DNA of 64,000 bases from NCBI GenBank assembly GCA_039938515.1, contig JBDUUL010000020.1:35062-99061 (forward strand), in the 5' to 3' direction. The number at the start of each line of letters is the position of its first letter. Positions within the stretch are counted from its first letter, which is position 1. Below, one piece after another: positions 57,187 through 64,000 of the stretch. Source of the DNA: Nitrososphaera sp. (GTDB taxonomy: Archaea; Thermoproteota; Nitrososphaeria; Nitrososphaerales; Nitrososphaeraceae). Made by a program: the position numbers and the translations under genes. The notes under the pieces were generated by a model. It was not told where the DNA came from and did not search any database. It worked only from the letters and a program-made list of their open reading frames with translations.

Positions 57187-57886
57187 GCCGGTAATACCTG
57201 CACTGCTTTTTGAGCGAGCAGATGCGGCACAGCGGCCGGCGGGGCAGGCATATGTTCTGACCAAACATTACAAACGTGTCATTGATTGTGGTCCAGAGGT
57301 TTGGATCTGCAATTTTAGCGAGTTCCTCTTCTGTCTCTTCCGGCTTCCTTGTTTCCACGAGACCCAGCCTATTTGAAATCCGGTGTACGTGGACGTCCAC
57401 CGGGATTGCCGGCCTGTCATAAGCATATACAAGCACGCAATTGGCAGTCTTTCTTCCGACACCGGGCAGCTCCAAAAGCTGATCAATGTCTGCGGGAACC
57501 TTCCCTCCGTGTTTTGTAACAATCGATTCGGCTACCTGTTTTATCCTGGCTGCCTTGACATTGTAAAAGCCGATGCTATGGATGTCCCGCTTGATGTCCT
57601 CAAGGTTTGCCAATGCAAGTTCACTTGCGTTCTTATAGTGTGAAAATAGCCGGGCAACGACCTTGGTAGTGTTCTCGTCGCGGCTGCGTGCAGAGAGTAT
57701 CGTGCCAATCAGTATCTTGAAAGGGTCGCCCTGTTCGGCTTCCTTTAGCATGCGAAGAGCGGTAAGCCGGGGCGGCTTGTTAGCGACAAGCGTTTGATTC
57801 ATCCCGGCGATTATCTTTTTGATGTCGCGCCTCCTTTGGACAGCTCGTGGCCGGCCGTCCAGTTTCTTATTCTTGAATTCTGACAA
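57149..57886 (-). CDS. nth: endonuclease III (DNA glycosylase/AP lyase)
   Basis: 245 aa. HhH motif LLELPGVGRKTANCVLVYAY with the catalytic Lys (GRKTA) and the following catalytic Asp in PVDVHVHRISNRLGLV; C-terminal [4Fe-4S] motif Cys-x6-Cys-x2-Cys-x5-Cys (CLPRRPLCRICSLKKQC). Removes oxidised pyrimidines. Its 3' end overlaps the convergent secreted-protein gene. ATG start; divergent from the AcnX gene. Confidence 0.95.
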   Translation of the reverse strand: MSEFKNKKLDGRPRAVQRRRDIKKIIAGMNQTLVANKPPRLTALRMLKEAEQGDPFKILIGTILSARSRDENTTKVVARLFSHYKNASELALANLEDIKRDIHSIGFYNVKAARIKQVAESIVTKHGGKVPADIDQLLELPGVGRKTANCVLVYAYDRPAIPVDVHVHRISNRLGLVETRKPEETEEELAKIADPNLWTTINDTFVMFGQNICLPRRPLCRICSLKKQCRYYRLIGKAPASSSSS

Positions 57887-58011
57887 TGGCTCTATGCCAG
57901 TGGATGGTGGTTTTGCGACTGCAATAAAAATACTGGCGCAGCCAAAGGTCGCTTCGGGGTTCCAAATAACTCTTATCTCGGCAAGCCAATTGAGCAGGCG
58001 AACCGAATCTA

Positions 58012-59166
58012 ATGCACCTTACAAAAGAGGAAGAGCGTGCTCTTGCCGGCAAGAATGGAGAAGCCATCGCAGCGGCATATCGCATTCTGGCCGCCATAGG
58101 CGAGGCCACAGACGCAGACAGGCTTGTTCCCGTTGAATGGGCCCACGTCTCAGGGGTAAACTACAACACCATCGGAGACGCGGGGGTTCAGTTTCTTGAA
58201 GAATTTAGCAACTTGGCACGCGTTGCCATACGGACGACCGTTAATCCCATGGGATACGACGCAGATAGCCCTGACTCTATCCCAGAGAAATTCAGGCATG
58301 AGCAACAAAAGATTGTCGCGTCATACCAGAAGCTGGGCGTTATCCCGTCTTTTACCTGCACCCCGTACGAGGTCTTTGGCGTTCCCCCAAAGGGAACGCA
58401 GGTGAGCTTTGCCGAAAGCAACGCCGCCGTTTACTCGAACTCTGTGCTTGGGCTAAAGACCAACAAAGAAAGCGCTCTGAGCGCGCTTGCAAGCTCTGTA
58501 ACTGGCAAGGCTCCCCTCTCAGAATTGCGGATTGAAGAGCTTCGCAAGCCAAGGATTGGAATAATTCCAGGGTACCGGTTTTCAAGCGAACTCGACTACG
58601 GCCTTCTTGGTTACTTTGCTGGCAAGGTCGCCAAGGACAGCAGCAGTGTCAGCATTTCCTGCGAAAAAAATACGCTTGACCGTGTGGATGCAAAGGCACT
58701 CTCTGCAGGGATGGGCACCTCGGGTTCATGCGGCATGTACGTCATTGGTGAGGCAAAAGAAAAAGTCGGGTTTGGCATTGAGGAAAAAACCAAGTTGCTC
58801 GACGAGCTTGACACGTCTGAGAAAGGGGACATTATCGCGCTTGGCAGCCCCCAGCTTGGATTGGACGAGCTGAGGCTCGTAGCATCAAGTGTTCAGGGGA
58901 AAAAATTTGACAAGAGGTGCCTGATATTTTGTTCAAGGGCTATTTACAAAGAAGCGGCCAAAATCGGGCTGGCAGGCGAGATCGAGCGCTCGGGAGCGGA
59001 GGTCAAGTGCGACTCGTGCACCTGCCTGACCCCCTACGTAGCAAGGGACCGGTACGATTCCGTGACTACCAACAGCGTCAAAAGCGCGTACTACTTTAAC
59101 CACTCAAGCAAGCTTGGAGTGGAGCTCAAAGATATCAAGACAATCTGCGAGGAACACACGTCTTGA
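58012..59166 (+). CDS. aconitase X large subunit (phosphomevalonate dehydratase, catalytic)
   Basis: 384 aa, DUF521/AcnX. HLTKEEERALAGKNGEAIAA start, ADRLVPVEWAHVSGVNYNTI, PSFTCTPYEVFGVPPKGTQV (Cys cluster ligand), MGTSGSCGMYVIGEA and CDSCTCLTPYVA near the C-terminus, where two Cys complete the Fe-S site. In archaea this subunit and the small one convert mevalonate 5-phosphate to anhydromevalonate phosphate. Product feeds a UbiX/UbiD-type decarboxylase, not in window. The mvk gene at 426-1412 makes the substrate. TTG of the small subunit overlaps its stop. Confidence 0.94.
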   Translation: MHLTKEEERALAGKNGEAIAAAYRILAAIGEATDADRLVPVEWAHVSGVNYNTIGDAGVQFLEEFSNLARVAIRTTVNPMGYDADSPDSIPEKFRHEQQKIVASYQKLGVIPSFTCTPYEVFGVPPKGTQVSFAESNAAVYSNSVLGLKTNKESALSALASSVTGKAPLSELRIEELRKPRIGIIPGYRFSSELDYGLLGYFAGKVAKDSSSVSISCEKNTLDRVDAKALSAGMGTSGSCGMYVIGEAKEKVGFGIEEKTKLLDELDTSEKGDIIALGSPQLGLDELRLVASSVQGKKFDKRCLIFCSRAIYKEAAKIGLAGEIERSGAEVKCDSCTCLTPYVARDRYDSVTTNSVKSAYYFNHSSKLGVELKDIKTICEEHTS

Positions 59167-59615
59167 GTGAAGGCCCGCGTGTTGGGATAACCAAGGTTGC
59201 CGGATGCAAGCGCATTGTCGGAGGGAGAGGACAGGGGCCTGCTCTGGTAAGCGCGCAGCCTTTGAATTTCTTGGCCATGATTGATCCGAGGACAGGAGTT
59301 GTCAAGGACCAGGCGAGCGAGCTTTATGGCAAATCTATTGCTGGCACGACACTGGTATTTCCTTTTGCGACCGGCAGTAGCGTAGGGGCCTATGTGTTTT
59401 ATTCAATTGGAGTGATGCGCAAGTCTCCCTCTGCCATCGTTTGCACAAAGGCGGACATTACAACGGCATCAGGGTGTGCTATTGCCAAGATCCCGCTAGT
59501 CGACCTTCCGAAAGGATATGATCTGGCCTCAATCTGCAATGGGGCCGAGCTTTATGTTGATGCAGACCAAGGAACCATTACTGAAAAGATTAAATCCAAA
59601 AGTGGTGATTTGTGA
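59163..59615 (+). CDS. aconitase X small subunit (swivelling domain)
   Basis: 150 aa from TTG 59163, overlapping the large-subunit stop by four bases. DUF126: RGQGPALVSAQPLNFLAMID (substrate loop), VVKDQASELYGKSIAGTTLV and FPFATGSSVGAYVFYSIGVM plus CTKADITTASGCAIAKIPLV. Forms the swivel half of the AcnX active site; together with the large subunit gives the phosphomevalonate dehydratase of the archaeal mevalonate pathway. Weak T-tract after stop. Confidence 0.94.
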   Translation: MSEGPRVGITKVAGCKRIVGGRGQGPALVSAQPLNFLAMIDPRTGVVKDQASELYGKSIAGTTLVFPFATGSSVGAYVFYSIGVMRKSPSAIVCTKADITTASGCAIAKIPLVDLPKGYDLASICNGAELYVDADQGTITEKIKSKSGDL

Positions 59616-59733
59616 TTGCTCGGTGCATGGCAGTTGATGGGCGAACCGACCGCTTCTGCGGGATGACGACCAAAGTCCATGCACCGACCTTACCTTTTGC
59701 ATTGCACTTGCAGTGCTAGTCGTTTTCCGCTGC

Positions 59734-59940
59734 CTACGTAATTTCCACGATCTTTTTCCGGGAACTCAATCCAGAGACAATCCTGACTCGGTCTGGCGAC
59801 ACGCCAAACTCCTTTGCTAGTCTCTTGACAAGCTCTGCGTTGGCTCTGCCCTTTTCAGGAGGTGACTTTAGAGAGACGTGGATCTCATCCCCGTCCACAC
59901 GGACCTCGCCTGCGCCTGCACTTGGCTTTACATTAACCAT
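59734..59940 (-). CDS. DUF167 / YggU family protein
   Basis: 68 aa from ATG 59940 (the earlier in-frame ATG 59949 would overlap the opposite gene). MVNVKPSAGAGEVRVDGDEI, HVSLKSPPEKGRANAELVKR, LAKEFGVSPDRVRIVSG and SSRKKIVEI match the whole DUF167 fold. Function unknown in the family. Divergent from the zinc-ribbon gene at 60011. Confidence 0.93.
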   Translation of the reverse strand: MVNVKPSAGAGEVRVDGDEIHVSLKSPPEKGRANAELVKRLAKEFGVSPDRVRIVSGLSSRKKIVEIT

Positions 59941-60010
59941 ATAGCGCATGCCTGTCCGTCACATCACCCTGCTTGAAAACCTTTTATTCGCGAAAGGAGC
60001 AAGTGGAAGA

Positions 60011-60226
60011 GTGCCCAGTTTTTGCCCTGAATGCGGAGGAGAGCTAAAATTCGATCTTACCAGCAAGAACTTTATTTGCAGAAGCTGCGGGCTTTTTGCC
60101 TCCCGGGAAAAGATAGACGAGATAAGGAACAGGGCCGAGGCGGCCGGTGAGGACAAGCGCAGAAAGCGGCATGACGATTATCTGGACTGGTGGCAGTCCT
60201 CAAAGAAGGACAAGAACCAAAAGTAA
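60011..60226 (+). CDS. zinc-ribbon protein, 71 aa
   Basis: From GTG 60011: VPSFCPECGGELKFDLTSKN, then FICRSCGLFASREKIDEIRN and a charged helical tail (DKRRKRHDDYLDWWQSSKKD). Two Cys-x2-Cys knuckles form a zinc ribbon as in Sjogren's-autoantigen/Spt4-like small proteins. The frame opens at ATG 59948, but TATA-like AACCTTTTATTCGC at about 59977-59990 is 26 bases before this GTG and the family-like part begins here, so GTG is preferred. Convergent with the Lrp/AsnC gene. Confidence 0.75.
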   Translation: MPSFCPECGGELKFDLTSKNFICRSCGLFASREKIDEIRNRAEAAGEDKRRKRHDDYLDWWQSSKKDKNQK

Positions 60227-60240
60227 ATCGCCTGCTGCCA

Positions 60241-60741
60241 TTAAGAGGCAGCAGCATCCGTCGGGCCAGCGACTTCTGACAGGTCAACCATGGGCTCTTC
60301 TTTTGCAGACCTGAGCACTGGCATAAGTTCGACCTCTATTACCTGCGGCATGCTTCTTATTTTGTTTACAACTATGTTACGCATTTCTTCCAAGCTACGT
60401 GCGCGAATCTTGACCAATAGGTCAAAGCGCCCATGAAGTTCATGCACCTCGAGGACCTCCCTAAAGCTTGCCAATTCAGAAGTCAGCTCATCGGCCGCAC
60501 CCTGCCGTATGTTAACGCCCATAAAGGCAAGGTGGTCATAACCCAGCTTCGCGCTGTCCACGGAAATTGTAAATTTCCTGATTATACCCGATGCGACAAG
60601 TCGCTTTACCCGCATGTGGATTGTAGCATCGGACACTTGAAGCTCCTTTGCAATGTCAACAAACGATTTTGAAGAATCCTGGGAGAGACTTCTCAGTATT
60701 TTGAGATTTATCTCCTCATGGTAATCAGAATCGCCGGGCAT
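60241..60741 (-). CDS. Lrp/AsnC family transcriptional regulator
   Basis: 166 aa from ATG 60741 (MPGDSDYHEEINLKILRSLS); the open frame continues to 60831 but the added part is not family-like. AsnC HTH about residues 20-60: SFVDIAKELQVSDATIHMRV, then KRLVASGIIRKFTISVDSA, and the RAM effector domain LEVHELHGRFDLLVKIRARS with EVELMPVLRSAKE. Binds amino acids or related ligands. Bidirectional region 60742-61015 with the thiolase-ATPase gene on the other side. Confidence 0.94.
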   Translation of the reverse strand: MPGDSDYHEEINLKILRSLSQDSSKSFVDIAKELQVSDATIHMRVKRLVASGIIRKFTISVDSAKLGYDHLAFMGVNIRQGAADELTSELASFREVLEVHELHGRFDLLVKIRARSLEEMRNIVVNKIRSMPQVIEVELMPVLRSAKEEPMVDLSEVAGPTDAAAS

Positions 60742-61015
60742 GTAGGTTACGAGAATCCATAACTTGTCAAGGCTAATAACAATTAAGACGTCTTGGTGAA
60801 GAATATGACAATTACAATCCGCATTGCACAATTCTCCCTAGCCTTTTCTGGTTCTTCATTATCCCGTTCAGCAGTTGCGCATTCGTTTGAAAATGCGGGA
60901 ATAAAATCAGATGCCCGGCAGGTCAGGCTGTCGGAACCCGGGTGAATGCGACTTGTCAATCTGCGGCTGGTAAATGATTTAATATCGAGTCGCCCCAAAA
61001 AAAAAGGGCACTCGC
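60742..61015. other. 274-base region between divergent genes
   Basis: Upstream region of the Lrp/AsnC gene and of the tRNA thiolation gene. TATA-like GATTTAATATCG at 60976-60987 is about 30 bases before the TTG 61016. A run of A (60997-61005) precedes it. No ORF of note. Confidence 0.45.
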
Positions 61016-61981
61016 TTGATAAGTGACTCAAAGGCAAATAATCGGGCATGCACAAAGTGCCACGACGACAGCCCGGTCATAAGGCGCGAGTACTCGGGCG
61101 AGTTTCTTTGCAAGAAGTGCTTCCAAAAATCCATCGAAGACAAGGCAGCAAAAACCATTTCCAAGTATTCGATGATAAGATACGGAGATCGAGTTGCCGT
61201 TGGAGTCTCGGGAGGAAAGGACAGTCTATCTCTTTTGTCAGTCCTGCACCGCCAGTTCCAAAATCGCAATAACGGAAACGAGCTTGTGGCTATTACCATT
61301 GATGAGGGGATTTCCGGCTACAGGGACGAATCACTTTCAATCGTGAAGGAATTCTGCAAAGGTCTGAAGGTAGAGAACCACGTCCTCAGCTACAAGTCAC
61401 TTTTCGGAATTAGCATGGACGAGGCAATGAAGACGAGACCAAGTGCCAAAATGAGCTCCTGTTCCATCTGCGGAACGTTTCGCAGAAGGGCGATCGACCT
61501 GGCAGCCGAGCAGGTTGGCGCGCAGGTGGTAGCTACCGGCCACAACCTGGACGATCACTTGCAGACATTTATGATCAACCTCTTTGCAGGTGACGTTGAG
61601 AGAATCGGATGGACGCACCCAGAGCCGGTCGAATACGGGAACGGGATTAGGAAAATCAAGCCCTTCGTAGAGATTCCCGAATACGAAATCGCGTTTTACG
61701 CGCTGCAGCGCGACATTCCATTCCAGTCTGAGGAATGCCCTTACATGGACGAGAGCATCCGCTCCGAAATCAGGGAATTCATGAACAGGCTTGAGAGCCG
61801 TCACTCTGGAATCAAGTACAGCGCCTTTAATTCTGCGGTCAAGATTGCCACGATAGTTCGCGCCAATCCGACTGAGTACAACTCTAACAAATGCTCAAGC
61901 TGCGGCAGGGATTCTAGCGGGCCGATTTGCTCTGCATGCAAAACAATTCGAATCCTAAATTCCAGCAACAAGCAAATATAG
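61016..61981 (+). CDS. tRNA 2-thiolation ATPase, TtuA/Ncs6 type
   Basis: 321 aa, TTG start. N-terminal zinc finger CTKCHDDSPVIRREYSGEF then LCKKCFQ, the PP-loop ATP-binding VGVSGGKDSLSLLSVL (about residues 62-77), the catalytic CSICGTFRRRAI motif and ATGHNLDDHLQTFMINL, then a C-terminal zinc finger KCSSCGRDSSGPICSACK. Adenylates U54/U34 and transfers sulfur, making 2-thiouridine. In archaea the Cys-based site may hold a [4Fe-4S] cluster supplied by the Suf genes. Followed 21 bases later by the SRP RNA. Confidence 0.94.
   Translation: MISDSKANNRACTKCHDDSPVIRREYSGEFLCKKCFQKSIEDKAAKTISKYSMIRYGDRVAVGVSGGKDSLSLLSVLHRQFQNRNNGNELVAITIDEGISGYRDESLSIVKEFCKGLKVENHVLSYKSLFGISMDEAMKTRPSAKMSSCSICGTFRRRAIDLAAEQVGAQVVATGHNLDDHLQTFMINLFAGDVERIGWTHPEPVEYGNGIRKIKPFVEIPEYEIAFYALQRDIPFQSEECPYMDESIRSEIREFMNRLESRHSGIKYSAFNSAVKIATIVRANPTEYNSNKCSSCGRDSSGPICSACKTIRILNSSNKQI
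61972..61980 (+). promoter_or_regulatory. TATA box of SRP RNA gene
   Basis: GCAAATATA, centred about 27 bases before the RNA 5' end at 62003; it overlaps the last codons and the stop of the upstream thiolation gene, so the RNA promoter lies inside that gene. Confidence 0.55.
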
Positions 61982-62002
61982 CCATTTTGGGTTTTACTGG
62001 AC

Positions 62003-62317
62003 GGAGGCAGGGAGGGTCGGGGTGCTAGCCGTGCCCCACACTGGAAATCGGCTTCATGCCAGGACCAGTAACCGGTGGGTAAATCCGCCGGTGGAAGATA
62101 CCCGCTTGCCGGGCTGAAATGAAATCATGCCGTGTCGGATGGTTATGAACGGCAATCTGCGCGAAGGCGCAGCGTTGACTGTGCACTGTCGAAATGGGTG
62201 AGGTCCGGGAGGGAGCAACCCTAAGGTGGCGTAGCCATGCTAGCACGTCTACGTGTTGGATCTTGCTCGGCTTGAGATGGGGTCTTTTTCCGACGGTGGT
62301 ACCGCCGGGCTGCCTCC
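62003..62317 (+). ncRNA. ffs: signal recognition particle RNA (7S RNA)
   Basis: About 315 bases, typical for archaeal SRP RNA. The 5' end GGAGGCAG (62003-62010) pairs with the 3' CTGCCTCC (62310-62317), the closing helix. The 5' part (62015-62055) has the Alu-domain hairpin (GGGG...CCCC) and ACTGGAAAT, a U-turn-like motif. The S domain shows the SRP54-binding helix 8 at about 62201-62224: GTCCGGGAGGGAGCAACC, where the GNRA-type tetraloop is GGGA. Guides membrane-protein targeting with SRP19 and SRP54. No ORF in the region is convincing, so RNA assignment is strong. Confidence 0.93.
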
Positions 62318-62520
62318 ATTCCTCATTGTCCCTCTCATAACGGCGCGGCACCCGCAGGCACGGGGCATGATTTAAATTGTATTCGAACTCGATTTCCCTC
62401 AATGATCCCAAGCATATCCCGACAGCAAATGCAGCGTCTGGATCGTTTCGGAAGAAATCGGGATTTTGGCCCAAAGGGCATGCTTGGTTCATGAGCTGAT
62501 GCGCCGGAGAGAGTTTCAAG
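62318..62520. other. intergenic region between SRP RNA and Dph2
   Basis: About 200 bases with no supported gene on either strand. Contains an AT-rich patch TTTAAATTGTATTCG (about 62371-62385) that may be the dph2 promoter with a leader of about 120 bases. Confidence 0.4.
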
Positions 62521-63522
62521 ATGATTAGCATTGACGAAGATCGCATTTTCCAAGTAATTGCAGAACGACATCCGCGTTCGGTAGCGCTAAACGGCCCCGA
62601 GGCACTCATCCCCAAACTACAGCTTGCCGCGGAGCACATCACGCAGAGGACAGGAATTCCAGCTTACATTATCGGCGATACATGCTGGGGGTCATGCGAT
62701 TTGAATACTCATGCCGCGGACATGCTCGGCGCTGAAATCCTGTTCAACATAGGCCACACCATTAGGATGGAGAACTTTGGAAGCAAGGTGGTCATGATAA
62801 ACGCCTATGACGATGTTTCTTTTGCGAGCATAGCCGACAAATGCGCAGAGGGTCTTTCTGGAAGTTACAGAACCGTGTCACTCCTTACTGACAGCCAGCA
62901 TCTTTTGCAGCTTCAGGAAGTGAAGCGAATTTTTGAATCAAGAGGCTTTACAGTCATACTAGGCACAGGCAAGGGCCAGCTCCTTGACGGGCAGGTTTTT
63001 GGCTGCGAATTCTATCCCGCCCATTCTCGCGTCAAAGAAGTGGACGCCTTTGTATTCCTTGGACAGAGCATGTTCCACGCCGCAAGTGTAGCCATGTCTA
63101 CTGAAAAGCCCACGTTCATGCTCGATCCATACTTTGAGGAATACACGCAAGTAAACGAGTTTGCTGCCAAACTACAAAAACGAGCCATACTTTCAGTCTA
63201 CAAGGCTATGGATGTGGAGAACTTTGGCCTCATAATTGGGCTCAAAGAAGGTCAATTTTCTCAGCTTACTGCAATGGAACTCAAGAAAGAGTTTGAAAAG
63301 GAGGGAAAGAAGGTTCAGCTTATCGCCCTAACGGAAATCACAGACGAGCGCCTGCAGAACTTTAGGGGCATTGATGCTTTCGTCCAAGTCGCATGTCCTA
63401 GGATTGCAACTGACAACCACTTTTCCAAGGTCATGCTTTCGGTTCCCCAAGCGGAAGCTCTACTGAGACTCTGGCGAAAACAACCAATCGACGGGTTTCT
63501 AAAGCTTAAACATTGGCTATAG
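62521..63522 (+). CDS. dph2: diphthamide biosynthesis enzyme Dph2
   Basis: 333 aa; non-canonical radical-SAM-like Dph1/Dph2 family. IGDTCWGSCDLNTHAADMLG (first cluster Cys and DxxxA), LFNIGHTIRMENFG, the second Cys region QVFGCEFYPAHSRV and the third VQVACPRIATDNHF place the three Cys that hold a [4Fe-4S] cluster. Transfers the 3-amino-3-carboxypropyl group from SAM to the EF2 histidine, the first step of diphthamide synthesis. Last complete gene in the window. Confidence 0.95.
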   Translation: MISIDEDRIFQVIAERHPRSVALNGPEALIPKLQLAAEHITQRTGIPAYIIGDTCWGSCDLNTHAADMLGAEILFNIGHTIRMENFGSKVVMINAYDDVSFASIADKCAEGLSGSYRTVSLLTDSQHLLQLQEVKRIFESRGFTVILGTGKGQLLDGQVFGCEFYPAHSRVKEVDAFVFLGQSMFHAASVAMSTEKPTFMLDPYFEEYTQVNEFAAKLQKRAILSVYKAMDVENFGLIIGLKEGQFSQLTAMELKKEFEKEGKKVQLIALTEITDERLQNFRGIDAFVQVACPRIATDNHFSKVMLSVPQAEALLRLWRKQPIDGFLKLKHWL

Positions 63523-63874
63523 CCGTAACATGGTTTCATATATAACAATATAGGTAAACAATTAAATAGCATTTACAATTTTTACAAGATATTCGAAAAT
63601 CATGTGAATGTTGCAGAACTATGATTGCGATTCGCCATTTAATAGATACAAGTGCGCCCTTTAATCCAATTCGCTGGCGAATTTACTGAGCCTTTCTTAT
63701 TGATTTCTTGCATGATTTATACGATCCATTTTGTGCGAACGAACTAATTCATAATTGAAATCAATTTCGTCGTTAAAATATTTGCAACAATCTTAAATAG
63801 ATATTTCACATAATATCGGTGTCGTCGACCTGCGTTATTCGGATGCCAGTCGATCACAAGGTGAAAAAAAGAAA
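63523..63874. other. 352-base AT-rich region without a gene
   Basis: Contains several TATA-like stretches: TATATATAAC at 63539, ACAATTAAATAGC at 63559, TCTTAAATAGATATTTC at 63793. The last lies about 80 bases before the partial gene. Otherwise no ORF. Confidence 0.45.
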
Positions 63875-64000
63875 ATGACTTGTAAAGGTATATGTATACG
63901 CCACAAGGCCCAAAAGCCGGTTGGCTCAGGCAGGTATGCTAGTGGTCAAAAGCGCTGCCAGATATGCGAGATATTCATAAAGTGGGATGGCCTATGGTGC
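63875..64000 (+). CDS. small Cys-rich thaumarchaeal protein, 5' part
   Basis: Begins MTCKGICIRHKAQKPVGSGR... and runs off the right edge after 42 codons. Cys-x3-Cys near the N-terminus, QKRCQICEIFIKWDGLWC with Cys-x2-Cys and a final Cys suggest a zinc-binding fold. I associate this N-terminus with a small multicopy protein family in Thaumarchaeota; function unknown. A purine-rich GAAAAAAAGAAA just before the ATG may help initiation. Confidence 0.7.
   Translation, partial: MTCKGICIRHKAQKPVGSGRYASGQKRCQICEIFIKWDGLWC

Overview
The window reads as chromosome of an ammonia-oxidising archaeon of the Nitrososphaera type (phylum Thaumarchaeota / Nitrososphaeria). Reasons: archaeal informational genes (RNA polymerase subunit Rpo10, TFB, archaeal-type ribosomal protein S2, Hjc resolvase, an archaeal SRP RNA, Dph2), archaeal lipid genes (mevalonate kinase, the AcnX-type phosphomevalonate dehydratase pair, a geranylgeranyl reductase), a translin-family protein, and a small Cys-rich protein at the right edge of a kind I associate with Thaumarchaeota. 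Many genes have a TATA box about 26 bases before the start codon, as expected for leaderless archaeal mRNAs, and T-rich stretches after stops look like archaeal terminators.

Layout. (1) 1-4973: a partial PhoU-like gene, then the archaeal cluster rpo10-eno-rpsB-MEMO-mvk on the minus strand. (2) about 5.0-15.04 kb: an AT-richer accessory island that starts with a tyrosine recombinase and stops at a tRNA-Leu(GAG). It carries a zinc-finger microprotein, an unknown 359-aa protein, an HTH protein, small membrane proteins, zinc-ribbon peptides and a lone OLD-family ATPase/TOPRIM nuclease. Its exact ends are not resolved. (3) 15.2-32.6 kb: core metabolism and information processing (class V aminotransferase, FKBP, IscA-like protein, glutamate dehydrogenase, TatA, translin, Hjc, subtilisin, TFB, a CDF transporter with three tandem cytoplasmic domains, NAD(P)HX dehydratase, DHH phosphoesterase, radical SAM, NUDIX, FMN reductase). 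(4) 32.6-40.8 kb: a second accessory region with two decayed IS5-type transposases flanking a secreted Asn/Gly-repeat protein, then a HxlR regulator facing a Cys/His-rich protein, an F420-type oxidoreductase and small membrane or zinc proteins of unknown role. (5) 40.8-46.1 kb: a Suf operon, sufB-sufD-Rieske-sufS-sufU-zinc protein, without sufC. (6) 46-64 kb: PAP2 phosphatase, geranylgeranyl reductase, HAD, HIT, a probable AIR-synthase/SelD-related protein, sulfate assimilation (APS-reductase-type CysH plus Sat), a winged-helix regulator and two secreted proteins, endonuclease III, the AcnX pair, an Lrp/AsnC regulator, a tRNA-thiolation ATPase, SRP RNA and Dph2.

How it fits together. Mevalonate kinase at the left end and the AcnX large/small subunits near the right end both belong to the archaeal mevalonate route, and the geranylgeranyl reductase acts on the lipids made from it. 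CysH/Sat could supply reduced sulfur to the Suf system and to tRNA thiolation. I found no CRISPR array, rRNA or replication origin. The most interesting unexplained signals are a palindrome shared by a winged-helix regulator gene and a neighbouring secreted-protein gene, the island module at 6.35-8.16 kb, a probable frameshift at 12.9 kb, and several leaderless microproteins shorter than 60 codons.
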